A DNA stretch of 64,000 nt. Origin: Pelosinus propionicus DSM 13327 (GTDB lineage: Bacteria > Bacillota > Negativicutes > DSM-13327). The notes beneath the pieces are model-generated. The model made no database searches. It had not been told where the DNA came from and saw nothing but the letters and a program-made list of their open reading frames with translations. Both the position numbers and the translations under genes were made by a program. The stretch lies in assembly GCF_900114615.1 (NCBI RefSeq), contig NZ_FOTS01000029.1, positions 1 to 64,000 of the forward strand, in the 5' to 3' direction. Of this stretch, positions 1 to 9,425 are shown in pieces; the stretch's first letter is position 1; the number at the start of each line of letters is the position of its first letter.

Positions 1-6
1 CTACAC

Positions 7-46
7 CAAGAGGCAGGTTCTTCGGAACCTGCCTCTTGTATTTTTA
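7..46 (+). terminator. Intrinsic terminator with UUCG loop
   Basis: A perfect 14-bp stem (arms 7-20 and 25-38) closed by a TTCG tetraloop is followed by a T-rich tract. It would end transcription of a gene lying left of the window. Confidence 0.85.
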
Positions 47-56
47 ATACATATAA

Positions 57-95
57 GGGACTATCTCAATTTCTTATTGAGACAGCCCCTTTTAT
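57..95 (+). terminator. Second tandem terminator hairpin
   Basis: The stem has a 7-bp core (64-70 with 76-82) and flanking GGG/CCC pairs (57-59 with 86-89), then CTTTT. It follows the first terminator by about ten bases and could act as a backup. Confidence 0.6.
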
Positions 96-118
96 CATTT
101 GTATTTTACCTGTATCTA

Positions 119-148
119 TTGGCAAAATACAGTTAATGCTGGTACAAT
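119..148 (+). promoter_or_regulatory. Sigma-A-type promoter for acpS-nnr
   Basis: TTGGCA (119-124), an 18-base spacer and TACAAT (143-148) lie 35 bases upstream of the acpS start. The elements are close to consensus. Confidence 0.55.
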
Positions 149-182
149 GAGTGATAGTAGAAGGTAATATGGAGTGAATTTT

Positions 183-560
183 GTGATTATTGGTACTGGA
201 ATTGACATTATTGAAATTAGTCGTATTAAAGATGCCATTGTACGCCAATCTTTTGTAGATAAAGTGTTCACCCTACAGGAACAGCAATATTGTGAAAGTC
301 GTGGTGTACAAAAGTCATCTTCTTATGCTGCGCGATTTGCTGGTAAGGAAGCAGTCATGAAAGCATTTGGAACAGGAATGGCAGGTGGAAGACTTAAAGA
401 TATTGAAATTATTCTTGATGATAAAGGGTGCCCGCATGTGAAGTTAAGTGGGCAATTTGGTGCTTTAGCCGAGAGTATGGGGGTTAGTATGACATATATA
501 TCATTGACACATGCACGAGAATATGCCGCTGCCCAGGTCATTTTATGGGGAGGAAAATAA
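183..560 (+). CDS. acpS: Holo-[acyl-carrier-protein] synthase AcpS
   Basis: AcpS transfers 4'-phosphopantetheine from CoA to the conserved serine of apo-ACP, activating it for fatty-acid synthesis. The N-terminal GTGIDIIEISRI matches the family signature (usually GIGIDIVEIERI), with the metal-binding Asp. A central FAGKEAVMKAFGTG motif supplies the second acidic residue. The 125 residues are normal for the family. The GTG at 183 was chosen over an upstream GTG at 174 because GGAG at 171-174 then sits 8 bases away. It is followed at once by nnr, a common pairing in Firmicutes, and they probably share the promoter at 119-148. Confidence 0.95.
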   Translation: MIIGTGIDIIEISRIKDAIVRQSFVDKVFTLQEQQYCESRGVQKSSSYAARFAGKEAVMKAFGTGMAGGRLKDIEIILDDKGCPHVKLSGQFGALAESMGVSMTYISLTHAREYAAAQVILWGGK

Positions 561-561
561 T

Positions 562-2115
562 ATGAAGGTAGTAACAGTTGCTGAAATGAAAGATATAGAA
601 AGGGCAGCAATCGAAGAGTATGGTATTCCTGGTATTGTTCTTATGGAGAATGCTGGCGTAGAAGTAGCTGGCCAAATTGAAAGTATACTAGGAATTTTAC
701 ATAATAAAAAGATTTCTATATTTGCTGGTACTGGAAATAATGGTGGTGATGGTTATGTAGTTGCTAGGCATCTTCATAACCGAGGGGCGAAAGTCAAAGT
801 TTTTTTAATCGGTAATAAAACGGCTGTAGCGGGTGATGCGTTAACGAATTTGCAGATTATTACCAATATGGGAATTGATATTTTAGAAGTGACAAATCAG
901 CACGATTGGGATAAAGTGAAAATTGCTATGACTTTTACAGATTGCCTGGTAGATGCACTGCTAGGTACTGGCTTTACTGGTAAGCTTAGAGAGCATATGA
1001 TCCAAGTTGTAGAATGTATGAATAAAATGAATAAGGTTATTATTGCCATCGATGTACCAACAGGTGTTGATGGCGATACAGGTCAGGTTCAGAGTGTGGC
1101 GGTAAAAGCAAGTTATACCATTACCTTTGCTTTGCCCAAGCAAGGACTTTTGCTATACCCTGGTGCTCTTTATGCTGGTGAGTTGTATGTAGCTGATATT
1201 GGCGTTCCTAGATTACTGGTACAAAATATTGCAATTCAGCAGAATCTTATTACCAGCGGCGACGTAACAAACATGCTTTGCAAAAGACAGCCTGATGCCC
1301 ATAAAGGGAGCTGTGGCAAAGTATTCGTAGTGGCAGGTTCTAGAGGATTAACAGGTGCTGCTGCCCTGGCAGCAAGTGCTGCTATGCGCTCAGGTGCAGG
1401 TACGGTAACTTTAGGTATTGCCGAAAGCTTACATGATATTATGGAAATGAAGGTAACAGAAGTCATGACTAGTCCGTTGGCTGAAGTGAGCCCAGGTGCT
1501 TTAGGAGAAGAAGCTTTTTCTGAAATTCAAAGGCTCTCCTTGCAGAGTGATGTAATGGTGATTGGTCCTGGATTGGGTCGTCATGAAGAAACTTTGCCTC
1601 TTGTACGTCGTGTGATTATGACAGTTGAAAGACCTTTAGTGATTGATGCAGATGCCTTATATGCACTGATTGGTCATACCTCGTTATTAACCGAGGCTAA
1701 GTCTGTGCCGATACTAACGCCGCATCCAGGCGAAATGGCGCGACTTGTCAGTTTAACTGCCGAAGAGGTTAATCAAGATCGTATATATATTGCTCGTCAG
1801 GCGGCAATTGAGTGGGGAAGTATTATTATTTTAAAAGGAGCACGTACAGTAGTCGCATTTCCAGATGGTGAAGTATATATTAATAGTAGTGGTAATGCTG
1901 GTATGGCAACTGGCGGTGCTGGTGATGTGCTAACTGGAATCATTGCAGGACTTGTTGGTCAAGGCTTGTCGAGTCACGAAGCGGCATTAGCTGGTGTGTA
2001 CATTCATGGCTTAGCTGGCGATATTGTCGCCAAAAATGGAATGATTGGTATGATTGCAAGTGATATCATAAAGGCATTGCCAGCAGCAATATTTGGTATT
2101 CAAGAAAATGATTAG
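562..2115 (+). CDS. nnr: Bifunctional NAD(P)H-hydrate repair enzyme
   Basis: This cytosolic enzyme repairs hydrated NAD(P)H. The N-terminal half (about residues 1-210) is the NAD(P)HX epimerase, with GNNGGDGYVVARHL and the AIDVPTGVDGDTG motif. The C-terminal half (about 230-517) is the ADP-dependent (S)-NAD(P)HX dehydratase of the ribokinase-like fold, with GPGLGR, TPHPGEMARL and the nucleotide-binding GNAGMATGGAGDVLTG. The ATG at 562 follows a strong GGGGAGG (547-553) inside the end of acpS. An in-frame start at 511 lies within acpS and was rejected. The 517 residues fit the fused family. Confidence 0.95.
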   Translation: MKVVTVAEMKDIERAAIEEYGIPGIVLMENAGVEVAGQIESILGILHNKKISIFAGTGNNGGDGYVVARHLHNRGAKVKVFLIGNKTAVAGDALTNLQIITNMGIDILEVTNQHDWDKVKIAMTFTDCLVDALLGTGFTGKLREHMIQVVECMNKMNKVIIAIDVPTGVDGDTGQVQSVAVKASYTITFALPKQGLLLYPGALYAGELYVADIGVPRLLVQNIAIQQNLITSGDVTNMLCKRQPDAHKGSCGKVFVVAGSRGLTGAAALAASAAMRSGAGTVTLGIAESLHDIMEMKVTEVMTSPLAEVSPGALGEEAFSEIQRLSLQSDVMVIGPGLGRHEETLPLVRRVIMTVERPLVIDADALYALIGHTSLLTEAKSVPILTPHPGEMARLVSLTAEEVNQDRIYIARQAAIEWGSIIILKGARTVVAFPDGEVYINSSGNAGMATGGAGDVLTGIIAGLVGQGLSSHEAALAGVYIHGLAGDIVAKNGMIGMIASDIIKALPAAIFGIQEND

Positions 2116-2157
2116 GCATAAAATCCTCTTATTTCATGCATACTTATGATAGTGGGG

Positions 2158-2256
2158 TTATTTAATGACAGGTCGCTCAATAGACTCCCATTTTCGATAA
2201 GCAGCGGCTTGAGCGGCTAAATTCGGTGGATAAGTGTGACTCTGATCCAGATGGAG
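2158..2256 (-). other. Gap before ndoAI, possible coding remnant
   Basis: The stretch 2116-2341 holds no intact gene. On the minus strand 33 codons stay open and end in QAAAYRKWESIERPVIK before a stop. The composition looks protein-like, but there is no start codon or ribosome site and I do not recognise the family. It may be the tail of a lost gene or chance. Confidence 0.2.
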
Positions 2257-2347
2257 TTAATACTCCAATGGAATCAAGTTGATTGTTATTTAAATATGTG
2301 CGCAGCCGATCATCATTCGCCAGATAAATAAATCGTGTATAAAAAAA

Positions 2348-2376
2348 TTGACATTTGTATATAAAGAAACTATAAT
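2348..2376 (+). promoter_or_regulatory. Consensus sigma-A promoter of ndoAI-ndoA
   Basis: TTGACA (2348-2353), exactly 17 bases, then TATAAT (2371-2376) match both consensus hexamers. The start codon lies about 40 bases downstream, which leaves room for autoregulation by the antitoxin. Confidence 0.85.
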
Positions 2377-2417
2377 CTATCTATATGAATGTTGTGTTAA
2401 CTGGCGGGGGTGAAGGC

Positions 2418-2690
2418 GTGGCAGAATTGAGGCGTATTATGATTAGTATCCCGAATAGCTTGCTTCAAGAAGTAGATGGTATTATTGCAATTGAAAAATT
2501 AAGCCGTAGTCAATTTGTGCGTGATGCCATGCGACTGTGTATTGAAGAGCGTAGACGTAAGGAAATATATGATAAAATGCGTAAGGGATATCAGGAGATG
2601 GCTGGGATTAATCTGACATTAGCAGAGGAAGGCTTGCTAGCTGATGCAGATCTATTTGAAATGCCTACCCTACTGGCGGAGCGTGAATAA
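2418..2690 (+). CDS. ndoAI: Antitoxin EndoAI, ribbon-helix-helix protein
   Basis: This is the labile antitoxin that binds and blocks the EndoA/MazF endoribonuclease and usually represses its own promoter. The N-terminal RRIMISIPNSLLQEVDGI and the LSRSQFVRDAMRLCIEERRR segment form a typical ribbon-helix-helix (CopG/MetJ) fold. The C-terminal tail is acidic and probably contacts the toxin. GTG 2418 is preferred over an ATG at 2385 because GGGGGTG sits just upstream and the protein then begins at the beta strand. It is 91 residues long and lies 3 bases before the toxin gene. Confidence 0.9.
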   Translation: MAELRRIMISIPNSLLQEVDGIIAIEKLSRSQFVRDAMRLCIEERRRKEIYDKMRKGYQEMAGINLTLAEEGLLADADLFEMPTLLAERE

Positions 2691-2693
2691 AAG

Positions 2694-3044
2694 ATGGTCG
2701 TAAAACGTGGAGATATTTATTATGCCAATTTAAGTCCGGTAGTGGGTTCGGAACAAGGAGGGCATCGTCCCGTTTTGGTCATCCAAAATGATGTTGGTAA
2801 TAAATATAGTCCGACCATTATCGTAGTAGCCATTACTTCGCAGATTTCGAAGGCTAAGCTGCCGACTCATGTGGAAATCAACTCGAAACAATCCAATTTG
2901 GAAAAGGATTCCGTGATTCTCTTAGAACAACTGCGTACCATTGATAAGCGTCGTTTAAAAGAAAAGGTCTCTCATTTGAGTGAGGATATCATGTCTATGG
3001 TTGATGAATCAATAAAAGTAAGTTTAGGATTGGTTGAGGTATAA
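2694..3044 (+). CDS. ndoA: Endoribonuclease toxin EndoA (MazF/PemK family)
   Basis: EndoA is a sequence-specific mRNA interferase. The [20 protein letters not shown] start, the [12 protein letters not shown] loop and the [13 protein letters not shown] segment are hallmarks of the Bacillus EndoA subgroup, and the 116-residue length is the same as that protein. It carries the catalytic-loop Arg of RPVLV and the Thr-rich VVAITSQ strand. Genes start 3 bases after the antitoxin stop, so the two are cotranscribed. A short terminator follows at 3098. Confidence 0.95.
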   Translation: MVVKRGDIYYANLSPVVGSEQGGHRPVLVIQNDVGNKYSPTIIVVAITSQISKAKLPTHVEINSKQSNLEKDSVILLEQLRTIDKRRLKEKVSHLSEDIMSMVDESIKVSLGLVEV

Positions 3045-3097
3045 TTTTTTGTATCATATAAGGATACGGTTCTTTTAACATTTCGGCATGCAGCGAA

Positions 3098-3122
3098 GGC
3101 TTGGTGTAAACCAAGTCTTTTT
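3098..3122 (+). terminator. Terminator after ndoA
   Basis: An 8-bp stem with one wobble pair (98-105 with 110-117 of the 3000s) and a GTAA loop is followed by CTTTTTA. Confidence 0.7.
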
Positions 3123-3190
3123 AGTTATGAGGATAGATGAGGTTTTCCTGCTTGCAAGGAAGGAGCGGTACTATTTTAGGAGGTAAATTG

Positions 3191-4063
3191 ATGGGATGTA
3201 AATGGTTTGGGGTGTTTCTAGTAGCCCTTGTTATGCTGATAGCAGCAGGATGTGTGAAAGATAAAGCGATAAATGTCAGTCAAGGGCAGACAAATTTTCC
3301 TCTGACTGTAAAGGTGTTAGATATTGGGCAAGGAGATGCTATTTTAATTCGAGCTGTAGGACAAACAGTACTGGTTGATACAGGAGATACGGGCACGAAA
3401 GACAATTTAGTAGCGTACATAAAAAAAGAAGGAATTACAACCATCGATAAAGTGATTATTACTCATCCTCATGCGGATCATTTGGGAGGAATGTCGGCTG
3501 TTTTAGAGAATTTTAAAGTAAATCAAATTTATGACAGTGGGCAAACCACGACGACAGTGCTGTATCGTAAATATTTGTCATTGGTGCAAAGTAAGAAGAT
3601 ACCTTTTTCTGTTCTGACTGCCGGTATGGAAATTGTTATTACAAATGATATAAAGCTAAAGATCTTGGCACCGGAACAGCCTTTTATAAGAGACTCAGAG
3701 TTAAACAATAATTCTATTGTAGCAAAATTGATGTATCGTGATTTTTCCATGTTGCTAACAGGAGATGCGGAAAAGGAATCAGAAGAACGTATGCTGAAAA
3801 AATATAAAAAAGAACTGAAAAGTACAATTTTAAAATCTGGTCATCATGGCAGCAATACATCTTCCTCCCCTTCCTTTTTAAAAGCGGTATCTCCAGAGGC
3901 TGCCATTATTTCGTTAGGTGCAAATAATGATTATCATCATCCTCATCCTTCAACTTTAAAGAAATATAATGAAGCTAAAATGAAAATATATCGTACGGAT
4001 ACAGATGGAACGGTGACAATTAATAGTGATGGCGCTGCCTATACCATAACAAAGGAGAAATAA
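3191..4063 (+). CDS. ComEC-like metallo-beta-lactamase lipoprotein
   Basis: This is a predicted exported lipoprotein hydrolase of the metallo-beta-lactamase fold. Residues 1-20 form a signal peptide ending in a lipobox (LIAAGC). The catalytic domain has VLDIGQGDAILI, the metal site THPHADHLGG, LLTGDAEKESE and SGHHGSNTSSS. These match the soluble C-terminal domain of ComEC, which is thought to act on DNA or nucleotides, but no competence membrane domain is present. The ATG at 3191 follows AGGAGG. An in-frame start at 3137 lacks a ribosome site and would bury the signal peptide. The substrate is unknown. The DUF3006 gene downstream is a frequent partner. Confidence 0.85.
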   Translation: MGCKWFGVFLVALVMLIAAGCVKDKAINVSQGQTNFPLTVKVLDIGQGDAILIRAVGQTVLVDTGDTGTKDNLVAYIKKEGITTIDKVIITHPHADHLGGMSAVLENFKVNQIYDSGQTTTTVLYRKYLSLVQSKKIPFSVLTAGMEIVITNDIKLKILAPEQPFIRDSELNNNSIVAKLMYRDFSMLLTGDAEKESEERMLKKYKKELKSTILKSGHHGSNTSSSPSFLKAVSPEAAIISLGANNDYHHPHPSTLKKYNEAKMKIYRTDTDGTVTINSDGAAYTITKEK

Positions 4064-4067
4064 CAAC

Positions 4068-4295
4068 ATGAAAGTCTTAGCTGTAATTGATCGCTTTGAA
4101 GGAAAAAAAGCCGTATTAATGTTAGGGGATGAGGAATTCCAAGTCGTATGGCCCCGAGAAAGTTTGCCAAGTGAAGCTCGAGAAGGGGATTTCATAACCA
4201 TGGAGTTACAAGTAAATAACGAAGCAACTACAGCAGCTAAGGAAGAAGCGGAGCGTTTATTAAAAGAACTATTGAAAGAAAATCAGGAAAGCTAA
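4068..4295 (+). CDS. DUF3006 domain protein
   Basis: This small acidic protein of 75 residues has a beta-barrel-like N-terminus (MKVLAVIDRFEGKKAVLML) and a charged helical tail rich in Glu and Lys. It matches the DUF3006 family, which commonly sits next to ComEC-like metallo-hydrolases. It starts 4 bases after the upstream stop, so the two are one operon. The function is unknown. Its last codons form the 5' arm of the terminator. Confidence 0.8.
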   Translation: MKVLAVIDRFEGKKAVLMLGDEEFQVVWPRESLPSEAREGDFITMELQVNNEATTAAKEEAERLLKELLKENQES

Positions 4296-4317
4296 AAGCT
4301 TTCCTGATTTTCTTTTT
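4278..4317 (+). terminator. Strong terminator overlapping the DUF3006 stop
   Basis: A perfect 15-bp stem (4278-4292 with 4298-4312) with a 5-base loop that contains the stop codon is followed by TTTTT. Confidence 0.9.
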
Positions 4318-4431
4318 GCATCTGTCATTGCGAGCATAGTGAAATAAGTCATAATAAATCTCATAAATCTAAATTTTCAAATAATTTACAAAAGTAAGCA
4401 GGAGTTTTACTCTTTCAGGTAGAAAGATTGA

Positions 4432-4443
4432 GTAAACGTTTAC
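4432..4443 (+). promoter_or_regulatory. LacI-family operator (cre-like palindrome)
   Basis: GTAAACGTTTAC is a perfect 12-bp palindrome with the central CG typical of LacI/CcpA operators. It lies 23 bases before the rbsR start, so it is likely bound by RbsR itself, by CcpA, or by both. Confidence 0.7.
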
Positions 4444-4466
4444 AAGGATAGCTGATTAGGAGTTTA

Positions 4467-5507
4467 ATGATGGTATATGATAAAGAAAATTTTAAAAATA
4501 TAACAATTAAAGATGTTGCGAAAAGGGCTGAAGTTTCCATTGCAACAGTGTCACGAATTTTAAATGGTAAAGATCGAGTTTCACCATTACTAGCAGAGCG
4601 TGTTCTGCTGGCAGTCAAAGAATTGCAGTATCAGCCAAATGATGTGGCAAGAGCATTAAAGATAAAAGAATCTCGCAGCATTGGCCTTATTATTCCGGAT
4701 ATCGAAAATCCTTTTTTTCCTGCGCTGGTGAGGGGGGTTCAAGATGCAGCTAAAATACATAATTATGCTGTTATTTTGTGTAATACCGATGGGAAAACAG
4801 AAGAAGAGAAAAAATACATTCAGTTTTTGTATAGTAAACGAGTGGATGGCATAGCTTTTACTGAAAGTGTTGACAACAAAAAAAATATTGCTTTGTTAGA
4901 CTCATTAGGCATCCCTGTTGTTTTGCTGGATCGGAGAGTAGAGGGAATGAAGGCCAGTGGCGTTAGTACGGATAACCGCTTAGGAGCCTTTATGGCTACC
5001 CAGCACTTAATTGAAAAAGGTAAGCAGCGAATTGGCTTTATTAGCGGATCACCAAAACTTTCTTCGGGAGCTGATCGTGCAAGTGGCTACCAGGATGCTC
5101 TTCTTCACTATAGCATCCAGTATGACAAGAAATTAGTGTTTATTGGTGCTTTTACCTATGAGAGCGGTTATGCTGCAGTGGAGAATCTGTTATTGAGTCG
5201 TCACCAATTCGATGCTATTTTTGCAGCTAATGATATCATGGCCATCGGTGCAATTGAATGCTTGAACCGATATGGCATCCGAGTACCAGAAGATGTGGCC
5301 GTTGTTGGTTTTGATGATATACGATTGGCGACATGGTATAAACCGTTATTAACTACGATTCGACAGCCTGTATATGAGATGGGACAATATGCGATAAAGC
5401 TTTTGGTAGAGCATATTACAGGTGAACGAAGCTGTCCCTACGAAAAGATATTTGCACCTGAACTGATGATTCGTCAATCTTCAGGTGGTTTGGAGGAATC
5501 AAAATGA
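4467..5507 (+). CDS. rbsR: LacI-family ribose operon repressor
   Basis: This transcription factor has an N-terminal helix-turn-helix ([23 protein letters not shown], about residues 10-30) and a hinge ([21 protein letters not shown]). A periplasmic-binding-protein-like effector domain runs to residue 346, with [19 protein letters not shown] near the end. It opens the ribose operon and overlaps rbsK by 4 bases. The palindrome at 4432 is its probable operator. The function is assigned by context plus family; the effector is presumably ribose. Confidence 0.88.
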   Translation: MMVYDKENFKNITIKDVAKRAEVSIATVSRILNGKDRVSPLLAERVLLAVKELQYQPNDVARALKIKESRSIGLIIPDIENPFFPALVRGVQDAAKIHNYAVILCNTDGKTEEEKKYIQFLYSKRVDGIAFTESVDNKKNIALLDSLGIPVVLLDRRVEGMKASGVSTDNRLGAFMATQHLIEKGKQRIGFISGSPKLSSGADRASGYQDALLHYSIQYDKKLVFIGAFTYESGYAAVENLLLSRHQFDAIFAANDIMAIGAIECLNRYGIRVPEDVAVVGFDDIRLATWYKPLLTTIRQPVYEMGQYAIKLLVEHITGERSCPYEKIFAPELMIRQSSGGLEESK

Positions 5508-6433
5508 ATACGTTGACAAAACCAATATTGGTTGTGGGTAGCTTAAATATGGATTTAGTGGTAACTGTTGATGAGCTGCCCCAAAAAGGTGAAACTATTT
5601 TTGGGAAAACGTTTACAACATTTCCAGGCGGCAAGGGTGGGAACCAAGCTGTGGCTGCGGCCAAATTAGGATCGAAGGTAACAATGGTAGGAGCTGTTGG
5701 ACGGGATGAATTTGGGGAAAGGTTACGGTGCAGTCTTTTACAAAGTGGAGTAGATGCTTCCTATGTATCCTTAGCTGAAATTTCTACTGGTACAGCATTA
5801 ATTACAGTGGACCAAAAAGGAGCCAATTCTATCGTGGTAGTACCTGGAGCTAATTATGCATGTTGTCAGCAAGACATAGATTCAGCATTGGAAGAGGCAG
5901 AAGTACCTGGAATTCTTCTTGTACAGAATGAAATACCAGAAACAATCGTGGAATATACAATTAGAGAGGCCAAGGGGAAAGGATGGACTACAATTTTAAA
6001 TCCTGCACCAGCGCGTCTGCTTTCAGAAGAACTATTATCGATGATTGATATTCTGATTCCCAATGAGACCGAAGCATTGGTACTTACGGGCGGCAAAGCT
6101 GGCGCAGAAGATGAAGCAGCTAAAGTTTTATTAGATAGAGGCGCAGCCGCTGTCATTATTACATTAGGTAATAAAGGGGCCTTATGCTGTACAGTAGAGC
6201 AGAATCAGCAGATATTCCCTTATAAGGTAGACGCAGTAGATACGACCGCTGCTGGAGATGCCTATGTAGGTGCACTAGCCACTGCCTTAGCAGAGGGGAA
6301 AACAGTGTTGGAAAGTGCAAAATTTGCAGCAGCTGTAGCAGCTATAGCTGTGACGAGACCTGGAGCTCAGCCATCATTGCCTTGGCGAAATGAAGTAGAC
6401 GAATTTATTCGTAAACAGGAGGGACAGCAATGA
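5504..6433 (+). CDS. rbsK: Ribokinase
   Basis: This PfkB-family kinase phosphorylates D-ribose at O5 using ATP. It has the N-terminal GSLNMDLVVTVDELPQKGET motif, the GGKGGNQAVAAAKLG sugar-binding signature and the catalytic DTTAAGDAYVGALA with the base Asp (usually DTTGAGDAF or DTTAAGDTF). The 309 residues are normal. It overlaps rbsR and rbsD by 4 bases each, which implies translational coupling. PTNEVE-type cation residues appear here as IPNETEA. Confidence 0.95.
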   Translation: MNTLTKPILVVGSLNMDLVVTVDELPQKGETIFGKTFTTFPGGKGGNQAVAAAKLGSKVTMVGAVGRDEFGERLRCSLLQSGVDASYVSLAEISTGTALITVDQKGANSIVVVPGANYACCQQDIDSALEEAEVPGILLVQNEIPETIVEYTIREAKGKGWTTILNPAPARLLSEELLSMIDILIPNETEALVLTGGKAGAEDEAAKVLLDRGAAAVIITLGNKGALCCTVEQNQQIFPYKVDAVDTTAAGDAYVGALATALAEGKTVLESAKFAAAVAAIAVTRPGAQPSLPWRNEVDEFIRKQEGQQ

Positions 6434-6825
6434 AGAAATTTGGAGTATTAAATCAAGGAATCAGCGAAGTCATTGCTGGTATGGGACATGGAGATCAACT
6501 AGTCATTGGAGATTGTGGTCTGCCAATACCACAAGGAATACGGCGGATTGATATCGCCTTGACTCCTGGTGTCCCAGGATTTTTAGAAACGCTGTGTGTA
6601 ATATTGCAAGAGCTAGAAGTGGAGAGTGCGGTGATCGCCAATGAGATGGAAGATGTCAGCCTAAAGATGTATGAGGGTGTGAGGGAACTGTTAGGGGCTG
6701 TACCGATTCAGCGGTGCAGTCATGAAGAGTTTAAGAAAATGAATCAGAAGGCAGTTGCTGTGATTCGCACTGGTGAGTGTACACCTTACGCCAACATTAT
6801 ATTAAATTCAGGTGTCAATTTTTAA
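6430..6825 (+). CDS. rbsD: D-ribose pyranase
   Basis: RbsD interconverts the beta-pyranose and beta-furanose forms of ribose so that ribokinase receives the furanose. The catalytic His is in VIAGMGHGDQLVIGDCGLPIP and the C-terminal TGECTPYANIIL is a family signature. The 131 residues match RbsD. It lies between rbsK and the ABC transporter genes. Confidence 0.95.
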   Translation: MKKFGVLNQGISEVIAGMGHGDQLVIGDCGLPIPQGIRRIDIALTPGVPGFLETLCVILQELEVESAVIANEMEDVSLKMYEGVRELLGAVPIQRCSHEEFKKMNQKAVAVIRTGECTPYANIILNSGVNF

Positions 6826-6841
6826 CTGGGAGTGATACGGT

Positions 6842-8353
6842 ATGGACCATGAAGTTATTTTACGTATGCAGAATATCAATAAAGCTTTTCCTGGAGTCCA
6901 GGCCTTGAATGATATTAACTTCGAACTCCGTAAAGGAGAAGTTCATTGTTTGTTAGGAGAAAATGGCGCAGGTAAATCGACTTTGATTAAAATTATGAGT
7001 GGTGCCCATCAAAAAGATAGCGGTATCGTTTTATTGCACGGTAAAGAAGTAGACATTAAAGATGCTCACATTTCTCGTGATCTTGGCATTAGCACGATTT
7101 ATCAGGAAATGAGTTTGATCCCGGGAATGAGCGTTGCAGAAAACATTTTCTTAGGAGAAGAAATTGTTAAAGCTTCCTTTAATATAGTTGATAAAGAAAA
7201 AATGGAAAAGCAGGCAAAAGAAATCTTTCGTGAAATGAATATCGATATTAATCCCAAAAGTCTGGTTAAGGAAATGAGTACAGCCCAGCAGCAGATGATA
7301 GAAATTGCCCGGTCATTAGTAAAAAAACGTCAAATTATTATCATGGATGAGCCCACTTCCTCAATTAGTGACAAAGATACCCATGAGTTATTTCGGATCA
7401 TTCGCAAGCTGAAAAGCCAAGGCGTAGCGATTATTTACATTTCTCATCGCCTGCAGGAGCTTAGTGAAATTGTAGATCGCATCACTGTTATGCGAGATGG
7501 TCAAGATATAGGAACTGTTAATATGAAAGATGTGACAATAGATCAACTGATTGCGATGATGGTGGGGCGGACATTAGAAAAAACGGATAAACCAGTTAGG
7601 GACCATATTGGTGAGGTGTTACTGGAAGTGAAAAATATTAGCTGGGGTAATATTGTACAAAACGCCAGCTTTATTTTAAGAAAAGGTGAAATTTTGGGAT
7701 TTGCAGGTCTGGTTGGTGCTGGCAGGAGTGAGTTGATGAGGCTGCTTTTTGGTGCAGAAAAAATGGATGCGGGCAGAATATTGCTTCATGGAGTCCAAGT
7801 GGAAATTCACTCTCCAATGCAGGCCATTGCTCATGGTATAGGCTATCTCAGTGAAGACCGAAAGAGAGATGGCTTAGTACTTGGCATGGGAATTGATCAA
7901 AATATTACCATGGCAAATTTGCCCAAAGTGTGCAATGGCTTTTTCCTTAGTCGCAAGAAAGAAGAGCTGGAGGCTAAAAATAGTGTGCAAGCTTTAAATG
8001 TAGCTACTAATTCTATTCATAAGCTGGTAAAGTTTTTAAGCGGGGGAAATCAGCAAAAGGTGATTATCGGAAAGTGGCTTTTGACAGATTGTCAAGTCTT
8101 AATTTTTGATGAACCAACTCGGGGGATTGATGTAGGGGCAAGGGCTGAAATTTATAAATTGATGAATGGGTTAGTTCAGTTAGGCAAGAGCATTATTATG
8201 GTATCCTCCGACTTACCAGAAATTATTAGAGCCAGTAATCGGGTTATCATAATGAATCAGGGAAGGATTGCTGGTGAATTTGAAAATGATGGTACGATTA
8301 CTCAGGAGGGAATTATGCCATTGATGTTAGGGGGAGTTGGAAATGTTTCATAA
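6842..8353 (+). CDS. rbsA: Ribose ABC transporter, ATP-binding protein
   Basis: This is a double ATPase of the carbohydrate CUT2 family that drives ribose import. The first domain has GENGAGKSTLIK (Walker A) and IIMDEPTSS (Walker B). The second has the divergent GLVGAGRSELMRLLFG, LSGGNQQKV and LIFDEPTRGIDVG. The 503 residues are standard. It starts 16 bases after rbsD and its end overlaps the start of rbsC. Confidence 0.96.
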   Translation: MDHEVILRMQNINKAFPGVQALNDINFELRKGEVHCLLGENGAGKSTLIKIMSGAHQKDSGIVLLHGKEVDIKDAHISRDLGISTIYQEMSLIPGMSVAENIFLGEEIVKASFNIVDKEKMEKQAKEIFREMNIDINPKSLVKEMSTAQQQMIEIARSLVKKRQIIIMDEPTSSISDKDTHELFRIIRKLKSQGVAIIYISHRLQELSEIVDRITVMRDGQDIGTVNMKDVTIDQLIAMMVGRTLEKTDKPVRDHIGEVLLEVKNISWGNIVQNASFILRKGEILGFAGLVGAGRSELMRLLFGAEKMDAGRILLHGVQVEIHSPMQAIAHGIGYLSEDRKRDGLVLGMGIDQNITMANLPKVCNGFFLSRKKEELEAKNSVQALNVATNSIHKLVKFLSGGNQQKVIIGKWLLTDCQVLIFDEPTRGIDVGARAEIYKLMNGLVQLGKSIIMVSSDLPEIIRASNRVIIMNQGRIAGEFENDGTITQEGIMPLMLGGVGNVS

Positions 8354-9335
8354 GATTGCAGATCGATTTGGAATCGGAATTGCAATTGTTGCTTTATTTA
8401 TATTTTTGTCCATTAGCAGTCCTCATTTCTTGGATATTGCCAATCTACTCAATATTTTGCTGCAAGTTGCGATTTCAACAATTATTGCTGTAGGCATGAC
8501 CTTTGTTATTCTTACCTCTGGTATTGATTTATCCGTAGGACCACTGACCGCATTTTCCAGTGTAATAATCGGCTTAACGTTACATTTAGATATTGGCATT
8601 GGCATACCGATACTGAGTGGAGTTTTAGTCGGTGGTTTATTGGGTCTTATAAATGGAATATTGATTGCCAAGCTTAAAATTCCAGCCTTTATTGCAACCC
8701 TTGGAATGATGAGTGTAGCAAGGGGAGCTGCCTTATTTATTACAAACGGACAGACGATACATATGTTTCCTACTGAATTTCGTTTTATAAGTGCTGGAAA
8801 CATAATGAGTATTCCGATTCCTGTCATTTATGCGCTTATTGTTGTAATGATCGCGATCTTTATTTTAAATTATACTAAATTTGGTCGTTACATTTATGCT
8901 ATTGGAGGTAATAAGGAAGCTGCGCGTTTATCGGGAATTAATGTGAAATTTGTAGAAACATGGGCTTATATCATTTGCGGCATAACATGTGGTATTGGTG
9001 CTGTTATTTTGACAGGCCGCTTGAATGCTGCTCAGCCTATTGCAGGAATTGGCTATGAGTTAGATGCCATTGCTGCTGTTATTATTGGTGGGACCAGTTT
9101 AAATGGTGGTGAGGGATCTATTGGCGGTACGCTTATGGGGGCGATTCTGATCGGGATGCTGCGAAATGGATTAAATCTTCTGAATGTTTCGCCTTTTTTG
9201 CAGCAAATTGTAATTGGTGCCGTTATTGTTAGTGCTGTGTTTTTTGATCAATATAGGCGGTCAAAAAAAGACAGCAGTGCGGTCAAGGGACTGAATCGAC
9301 CAGCCGAAGCAATGGGGTCGACAAAGTCATATTAA
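8343..9335 (+). CDS. rbsC: Ribose ABC transporter permease
   Basis: This CUT2-family permease has 8-10 predicted membrane helices. The motif VGMTFVILTSGIDLSVG and the cytoplasmic loop YAIGGNKEAARLSGINV are typical of RbsC. ATG 8343 is preferred to the TTG at 8337 because GGGGGAG lies just upstream at a workable distance. It overlaps the end of rbsA by 11 bases. The binding protein gene rbsB follows after an unusually long 293-base gap. Confidence 0.93.
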   Translation: MFHKIADRFGIGIAIVALFIFLSISSPHFLDIANLLNILLQVAISTIIAVGMTFVILTSGIDLSVGPLTAFSSVIIGLTLHLDIGIGIPILSGVLVGGLLGLINGILIAKLKIPAFIATLGMMSVARGAALFITNGQTIHMFPTEFRFISAGNIMSIPIPVIYALIVVMIAIFILNYTKFGRYIYAIGGNKEAARLSGINVKFVETWAYIICGITCGIGAVILTGRLNAAQPIAGIGYELDAIAAVIIGGTSLNGGEGSIGGTLMGAILIGMLRNGLNLLNVSPFLQQIVIGAVIVSAVFFDQYRRSKKDSSAVKGLNRPAEAMGSTKSY

Positions 9336-9425
9336 TGCGGCAGATATGATTCATTTGTGAAGACCTTATTGGTAAACAATCTTATGCATTTTTTTCGTAA
9401 GGTTGTTAGATACACCAAAGGCCAG